Shown: positions 60,608 through 64,000 of the stretch, in pieces
Numbering within the stretch: the stretch's first letter is position 1
Layout of the letters: the number at the start of each line of letters is the position of its first letter
Program-made: the position numbers and the translations under genes
Notes under the pieces: model-generated
What the model saw: only the letters and a program-made list of their open reading frames with translations
What the model was told of the DNA's origin: nothing
The model's database searches: none
Origin: Vibrio aestuarianus
GTDB lineage: Bacteria > Pseudomonadota > Gammaproteobacteria > Enterobacterales > Vibrionaceae
NCBI RefSeq assembly: GCF_012395185.1
Contig: NZ_JAAZTU010000007.1
Coordinates: 82,965-146,964 of the forward strand
Direction of reading: 5' to 3'
Length of the DNA: 64,000 bases

Positions 60608-62032
60608 ATGTCACACGCAAAAACCTTATACGAAAAAATCTACGATGCTCACGTTGCTGTCGCAGCGGAAGGCGAAAATCCGATCCTGTATATTGACCGA
60701 CACCTTGTACATGAAGTGACATCCCCACAAGCCTTTGACGGCCTGCGTGAAAAAGGTCGCCAAGTACGCCAAGTCAATAAAACCTTCGCCACCATGGATC
60801 ACAACGTTTCAACCACAACCAAAGACATCAACGCATCGGGTGAAATGGCACGTATCCAAATGGAAACTCTCTCTAAAAACTGTGAAGAGTTCGGTGTAAC
60901 CCTCTATGACTTGAACCATAAATACCAAGGTATTGTGCATGTTATGGGGCCGGAACTAGGTATCACTTTACCAGGTATGACGATCGTTTGTGGTGACTCA
61001 CACACCGCAACACACGGGGCATTTGGTTCTCTAGCCTTTGGTATTGGCACTTCAGAAGTTGAACATGTACTTGCTACTCAAACCCTGAAGCAAGCTCGCG
61101 CTAAGACAATGAAAATAGAAGTTAAAGGCAAAGTCGCGCCTGGTATTACAGCAAAAGATATTGTCTTATCAATTATTGGTAAAACAACAGCGGCTGGCGG
61201 TACGGGTTATGTCGTTGAGTTTTGTGGCCAAGCGATTACCGACCTTTCAATGGAAGGTCGTATGACTGTATGTAATATGGCGATTGAACTTGGAGCAAAA
61301 GCGGGCCTTATCGCTCCCGATCAAACCACATTTGATTACATAAAAGGACGTAAGTTCTCTCCTCAAGCAGCCGATTTAGATGCAGCAATTGAGTACTGGA
61401 AAACATTAAAAACAGATGATGACGCTAAGTTTGATGCAGTCGTAACCCTAAACGCAGCAGACATCAAGCCACAGGTCACTTGGGGTACAAACCCTGGGCA
61501 AGTTATAGCTGTCGACGAAGCGATCCCATCTCCAGATAGTTTTGCTGACCCAGTAGAAAAAGCATCAGCAGAAAAAGCATTAGCATACATGGGACTTGAA
61601 GCAGGTAAATCATTATCAGACTACAAAGTAGACAAAGTCTTTGTTGGTTCTTGCACAAACTCTCGTATTGAAGATATGCGAGCAGCTGCTCAGGTAGCAA
61701 AAGGAAAGAAAGTCGCTTCACATGTTCAGGCTCTGATTGTTCCAGGCTCAGAACAAGTCAAAGCGCAAGCGGAAGAGGAAGGTTTAGATAAGATCTTCAT
61801 TGAGGCTGGTTTTGAGTGGCGTTTACCTGGCTGTTCAATGTGTCTAGCGATGAATAATGACAGACTCGGTGCTGGAGAACGTTGTGCATCGACATCAAAC
61901 CGCAACTTTGAAGGTCGGCAAGGTCGTGATGGACGCACACACTTAGTGAGTCCAGCAATGGCTGCTGCTGCTGCAATCGCAGGGCATTTTGTCGATATCC
62001 GTGATATTCATTCTTCAGTATTAAACTCATAG
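60608..62032 (+). CDS. leuC: 3-isopropylmalate dehydratase large subunit
   Basis: Aconitase-family isomerase subunit of 474 residues that carries the 4Fe-4S cluster. The cluster cysteines are in [15 protein letters not shown] and [12 protein letters not shown]; other signatures are [21 protein letters not shown] and the C-terminal [18 protein letters not shown]. It pairs with leuD, 10 bases downstream. Slightly longer than the E. coli protein (466) with no obvious insertion of interest. Confidence 0.97.
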   Translation: MSHAKTLYEKIYDAHVAVAAEGENPILYIDRHLVHEVTSPQAFDGLREKGRQVRQVNKTFATMDHNVSTTTKDINASGEMARIQMETLSKNCEEFGVTLYDLNHKYQGIVHVMGPELGITLPGMTIVCGDSHTATHGAFGSLAFGIGTSEVEHVLATQTLKQARAKTMKIEVKGKVAPGITAKDIVLSIIGKTTAAGGTGYVVEFCGQAITDLSMEGRMTVCNMAIELGAKAGLIAPDQTTFDYIKGRKFSPQAADLDAAIEYWKTLKTDDDAKFDAVVTLNAADIKPQVTWGTNPGQVIAVDEAIPSPDSFADPVEKASAEKALAYMGLEAGKSLSDYKVDKVFVGSCTNSRIEDMRAAAQVAKGKKVASHVQALIVPGSEQVKAQAEEEGLDKIFIEAGFEWRLPGCSMCLAMNNDRLGAGERCASTSNRNFEGRQGRDGRTHLVSPAMAAAAAIAGHFVDIRDIHSSVLNS

Positions 62033-62042
62033 GGGATTACCA

Positions 62043-62645
62043 ATGTCAGGTTTTAAACAACATACAGGATTGGTCGTTCCTCTTGATGCAGCGAACGTCG
62101 ACACAGATGCAATTATTCCTAAGCAATTTTTGCAAAAAGTTAATCGTATCGGTTTTGGTAAGCACCTTTTCCATGATTGGCGCTTTCTAGATGATGCAGG
62201 TGAACAGCCCAACCCAGACTTTGTAATGAACGAACCTCGTTATCAAGGTGCAAGCATTCTACTTGCCCGTGAAAACTTTGGCTGTGGGTCATCAAGAGAA
62301 CATGCTCCATGGGCTTTAGCGGACTACGGTATTCAAGTCATGATCGCTCCAAGTTTTGCCGATATTTTCTATGGAAACTCTATCAATAACCAAATGGTTC
62401 CAGTACGCCTTACCGATCAACAAGTGGATGAGATTTTCCAATTCGTAGAAGAAAATGAAGGCGCACAAGTAACCGTGGACCTTGAATTAATGCAAGTGAA
62501 AGCGAATGGCAAAACATACCCGTTTGAAATTGATGAATTTCGTCGCCACTGCTTGCTTAATGGGCTAGATAACATTGGTTTAACGCTACAGCATGAAGCA
62601 AAAATCGCTGCTTATGAAGCAAAGATTCCTAACTTTTTGAAATAG
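62043..62645 (+). CDS. leuD: 3-isopropylmalate dehydratase small subunit
   Basis: Swivelling-domain subunit of 200 residues completing the isopropylmalate isomerase with LeuC. Signatures: [42 protein letters not shown] and [17 protein letters not shown] lies before the ATG. Last gene of leuABCD, followed by a terminator. Confidence 0.97.
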   Translation: MSGFKQHTGLVVPLDAANVDTDAIIPKQFLQKVNRIGFGKHLFHDWRFLDDAGEQPNPDFVMNEPRYQGASILLARENFGCGSSREHAPWALADYGIQVMIAPSFADIFYGNSINNQMVPVRLTDQQVDEIFQFVEENEGAQVTVDLELMQVKANGKTYPFEIDEFRRHCLLNGLDNIGLTLQHEAKIAAYEAKIPNFLK

Positions 62646-62667
62646 TTATTATCACTTTCGATTCTCA

Positions 62668-62702
62668 AAGGTTGGTGTAAATACATCAACCTTTTATTTT
62701 AT
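62668..62702 (+). terminator. Terminator of leuABCD
   Basis: AAAGGTTGGTG and CATCAACCTTT (one G-T wobble, six-base loop, 62668-62695), then TTATTTTAT. Confidence 0.8.
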
Positions 62703-62758
62703 CTGAAATTTATCAAATGCTGTCTAGGTCATATAGGATATGAAATGAGAGGTGAATA

Positions 62759-63541
62759 ATGAAATATCTATTAGCATTATGTTTAACACTTAGTTCAACA
62801 AACGTATTGTCCGCACCAAAATCGAAATTATGGGATTACTGGAATCACAGTAACGAAGAAAGCACACAGACTATTTCACACCAAGTTTGGCAGACAACGC
62901 TTGATAGCTATTTAATCAAGGACAATCACAATAATCTCTTTGACTATAAAAATGTAAATTCAAAAGATAAGACACATTTAGAGCAATATATTTCACAGTT
63001 ATCCAAACTTGACCCAAGAGAATACACAAAAGCGGAACAATATGCCTATTGGGTTAATTTATACAACGCATTAACAGTTAACTTGGTAGTCGACAATTAC
63101 CCAATTTCATCCGTCACCAAACTTGGAGGCTTGCTTTCATTTGGTCCTTGGGAACAAAAGATCATTACCATTAATCAAAAAGAACTGACTCTCAATGATA
63201 TTGAACATCGAATTTTAAGACCGATTTGGAAAGACCCACGTACCCACTACGCTATCAACTGTGCAAGTTTAGGGTGCCCAAACTTACAAGAGCAAGCTTT
63301 CACAGCTAAGAATACTCAACCGTTGCTAGAAAAGTCAGCAACTGAGTTTATTAATAGTGAAAAAGGAGCAAAGCTCACCAATGATAAATTGGTACTCTCT
63401 TCTATTTATGACTGGTTTTCTGAGGACTTTGGTACAAAACAGCAACTTTTTCAGCATCTAGCACGATATAATAAGACTCTAAAAGATATTAAAAGAGACG
63501 TTAGCTATCACTATGACTGGAAATTAAATGATGTGCGTTAG
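62759..63541 (+). CDS. DUF547 family exported protein
   Basis: Protein of 260 residues with a signal peptide (KYLLALCLTLSSTNVLSA). The DUF547 domain fills the rest: EQYAYWVNLYNALTVNLVVDNYP, HRILRPIWKDPRTHYAINCASLGCPNLQ (conserved Cys pair) and YDWFSEDFG. The function is unknown; the fold has been compared with cysteine peptidase-like domains, which I would not press. GAGGTG precedes the ATG. It is monocistronic and convergent with the rRNA operon. The A/T content is slightly higher than in leuABCD, without other signs of transfer. Confidence 0.85.
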   Translation: MKYLLALCLTLSSTNVLSAPKSKLWDYWNHSNEESTQTISHQVWQTTLDSYLIKDNHNNLFDYKNVNSKDKTHLEQYISQLSKLDPREYTKAEQYAYWVNLYNALTVNLVVDNYPISSVTKLGGLLSFGPWEQKIITINQKELTLNDIEHRILRPIWKDPRTHYAINCASLGCPNLQEQAFTAKNTQPLLEKSATEFINSEKGAKLTNDKLVLSSIYDWFSEDFGTKQQLFQHLARYNKTLKDIKRDVSYHYDWKLNDVR

Positions 63542-63545
63542 ATAG

Positions 63546-63575
63546 CAAAAAACCTCAGCATTTCTGCTGAGGTTT
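63546..63575 (-). terminator. Terminator of the rRNA operon
   Basis: AAACCTCAGCA, loop TTTC, TGCTGAGGTTT (63550-63575); six T follow on the minus strand. It also faces the end of the DUF547 gene. Confidence 0.88.
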
Positions 63576-63584
63576 CGCAATTCA

Positions 63585-63703
63585 AACCTGGCGATGTCCT
63601 ACTCTCACATGGGGAAGCCCCACACTACCATCGGCGCTATTGTGTTTCACTTCTGAGTTCGGCATGGAATCAGGTGGGTCCACAATGCTATGGTCGCCAA
63701 GTA
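63585..63703 (-). rRNA. rrf: 5S ribosomal RNA, distal copy
   Basis: About 119 bases. The minus strand reads CTTGGCGACCATAGC near the 5' end, CCATGCCGAACTCAGAAGTG in the middle and GAGAGTAGGACATCGCCAGG near the 3' end, all typical of Vibrio 5S. Ends are estimated from pairing of the terminal helix. It follows tRNA-Thr and is the last gene of the operon. Confidence 0.96.
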
Positions 63704-63731
63704 AATTCTTTTTAGCTACAGAGCTTAAAAC

Positions 63732-63807
63732 TGGTGCTGATACCCAGAATCGAACTGGGGACCTCACCCTTACCAAGGGTGCGCTCTACCGACTGAGCCA
63801 TATCAGC
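63732..63807 (-). tRNA. tRNA-Thr (anticodon GGU)
   Basis: 76 bases including an encoded CCA. The acceptor arms GCTGATA and TATCAGC pair; the D arm GCTCAGTCGGTAGAGC, anticodon loop CTTGGTAAG (anticodon GGT) and T arm with TTCGATT are all regular. It is nearly identical to E. coli thrV, which also sits between two 5S genes. Confidence 0.98.
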
Positions 63808-63837
63808 ACACTATATACATATCGTCCAAGAGGACTA

Positions 63838-63867
63838 AAAAAGCCCGCTTTCTCAAACGGGCTTTTT
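63838..63867 (-). terminator. Terminator-like hairpin between the first 5S and tRNA-Thr
   Basis: AAAAAGCCCG and CGGGCTTTTT (63838-63847, 63858-63867) with a ten-base loop, followed on the minus strand by a T stretch. It lies inside the operon, upstream of tRNA-Thr. Confidence 0.75.
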
Positions 63868-63875
63868 AAAATTAA

Positions 63876-63994
63876 AGCCTGGCGATGTCCTACTCTCACA
63901 TGGGGAAGCCCCACACTACCATCGGCGCTATTGCGTTTCACTTCTGAGTTCGGCATGGAGTCAGGTGGGTCCGCAACGCTATGGTCGCCAAGCA
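63876..63994 (-). rRNA. rrf: 5S ribosomal RNA, proximal copy
   Basis: About 119 bases, differing from the distal copy at six positions, most of them in paired sites. The 5' end starts TGCTTGGCGACC. Only six bases remain to the window edge, so 23S and 16S rRNA genes should lie just beyond it. Confidence 0.96.
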
Positions 63995-64000
63995 AATTCT

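Noticed and set aside
63582..63995. Short protein frames over the 5S genes
   Set aside because: They overlap clear 5S rRNA and tRNA genes and are not proteins.

Overview
This 64 kb window is chromosomal core DNA of a gammaproteobacterium, almost certainly a Vibrio or close Vibrionaceae relative. The support is gene content and order that match Vibrio cholerae and, block by block, Escherichia coli: gspA-gspB, rlmD-relA-mazG-pyrG-eno with divergent barA (varS), acpS-pdxJ-recO-era-rnc-lepB-lepA, rseC-rseB-rseA-rpoE with divergent nadB, sdhE-ygfX, ygfB-ubiH-ubiI, zapA-6S RNA-fau-rpiA-serA, ilvIH, leuO and leuABCD. Coding density is high and the reading frames look intact. I see no prophage, insertion sequence, integron, CRISPR array or defence island.

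Layout. 1-8.2 kb: the start of glnE (cut by the window edge), a chemoreceptor without a large sensory domain, a voltage-gated-type potassium channel, a CYTH-CHAD triphosphatase (YgiF-like), and a divergent PhoU-like/DUF47 plus Pit phosphate transporter unit. 8.3-12.7 kb: an SH3-domain membrane protein (YgiM-like), the gspAB type II secretion accessory genes and cca. 12.8-20.5 kb, minus strand: rlmD, relA, mazG, pyrG and eno, linking rRNA modification, the stringent response, nucleotide clean-up, CTP synthesis and glycolysis. 20.7-23.5 kb: the hybrid sensor kinase barA. 23.5-32.7 kb, minus strand: two long gene trains, lepA-lepB-rnc-era-recO-pdxJ-acpS and rpoE-rseABC (envelope stress). 33-37 kb: nadB, sdhE-ygfX, ygfZ and a YbaK-type deacylase. 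37.7-44.5 kb: ytfK, ubiquinone hydroxylases, zapA, 6S RNA, fau, rpiA and serA.

44.6-62.6 kb is a branched-chain amino acid region: ilvIH and leuO on the minus strand, and on the plus strand a leu operon preceded by a clear leucine-rich leader peptide and attenuator. Embedded in it are a long-chain acyl-CoA synthetase, a PAP2 phosphatase/MJ1255-type glycosyltransferase pair, and a TetR-RND efflux operon with two palindromes sharing one half-site. The window ends with a DUF547 protein that faces the 3' end of an rRNA operon organised 5S-tRNA-Thr(GGU)-5S.

I did not find a clear-cut new system. The items most worth a second look are non-coding or regulatory: the palindrome pair at the tetR promoter, the long structured ybaK-ytfK gap with an orphan terminator (possible small RNA), a CRP-like site placed at the pyrG promoter, an operator-like palindrome at the acyl-CoA synthetase promoter, covarying differences between the two 5S genes, intercistronic hairpins in leuABCD, and an ERIC element between rpoE and nadB. 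Among proteins, the PAP2-glycosyltransferase pair is the least understood.
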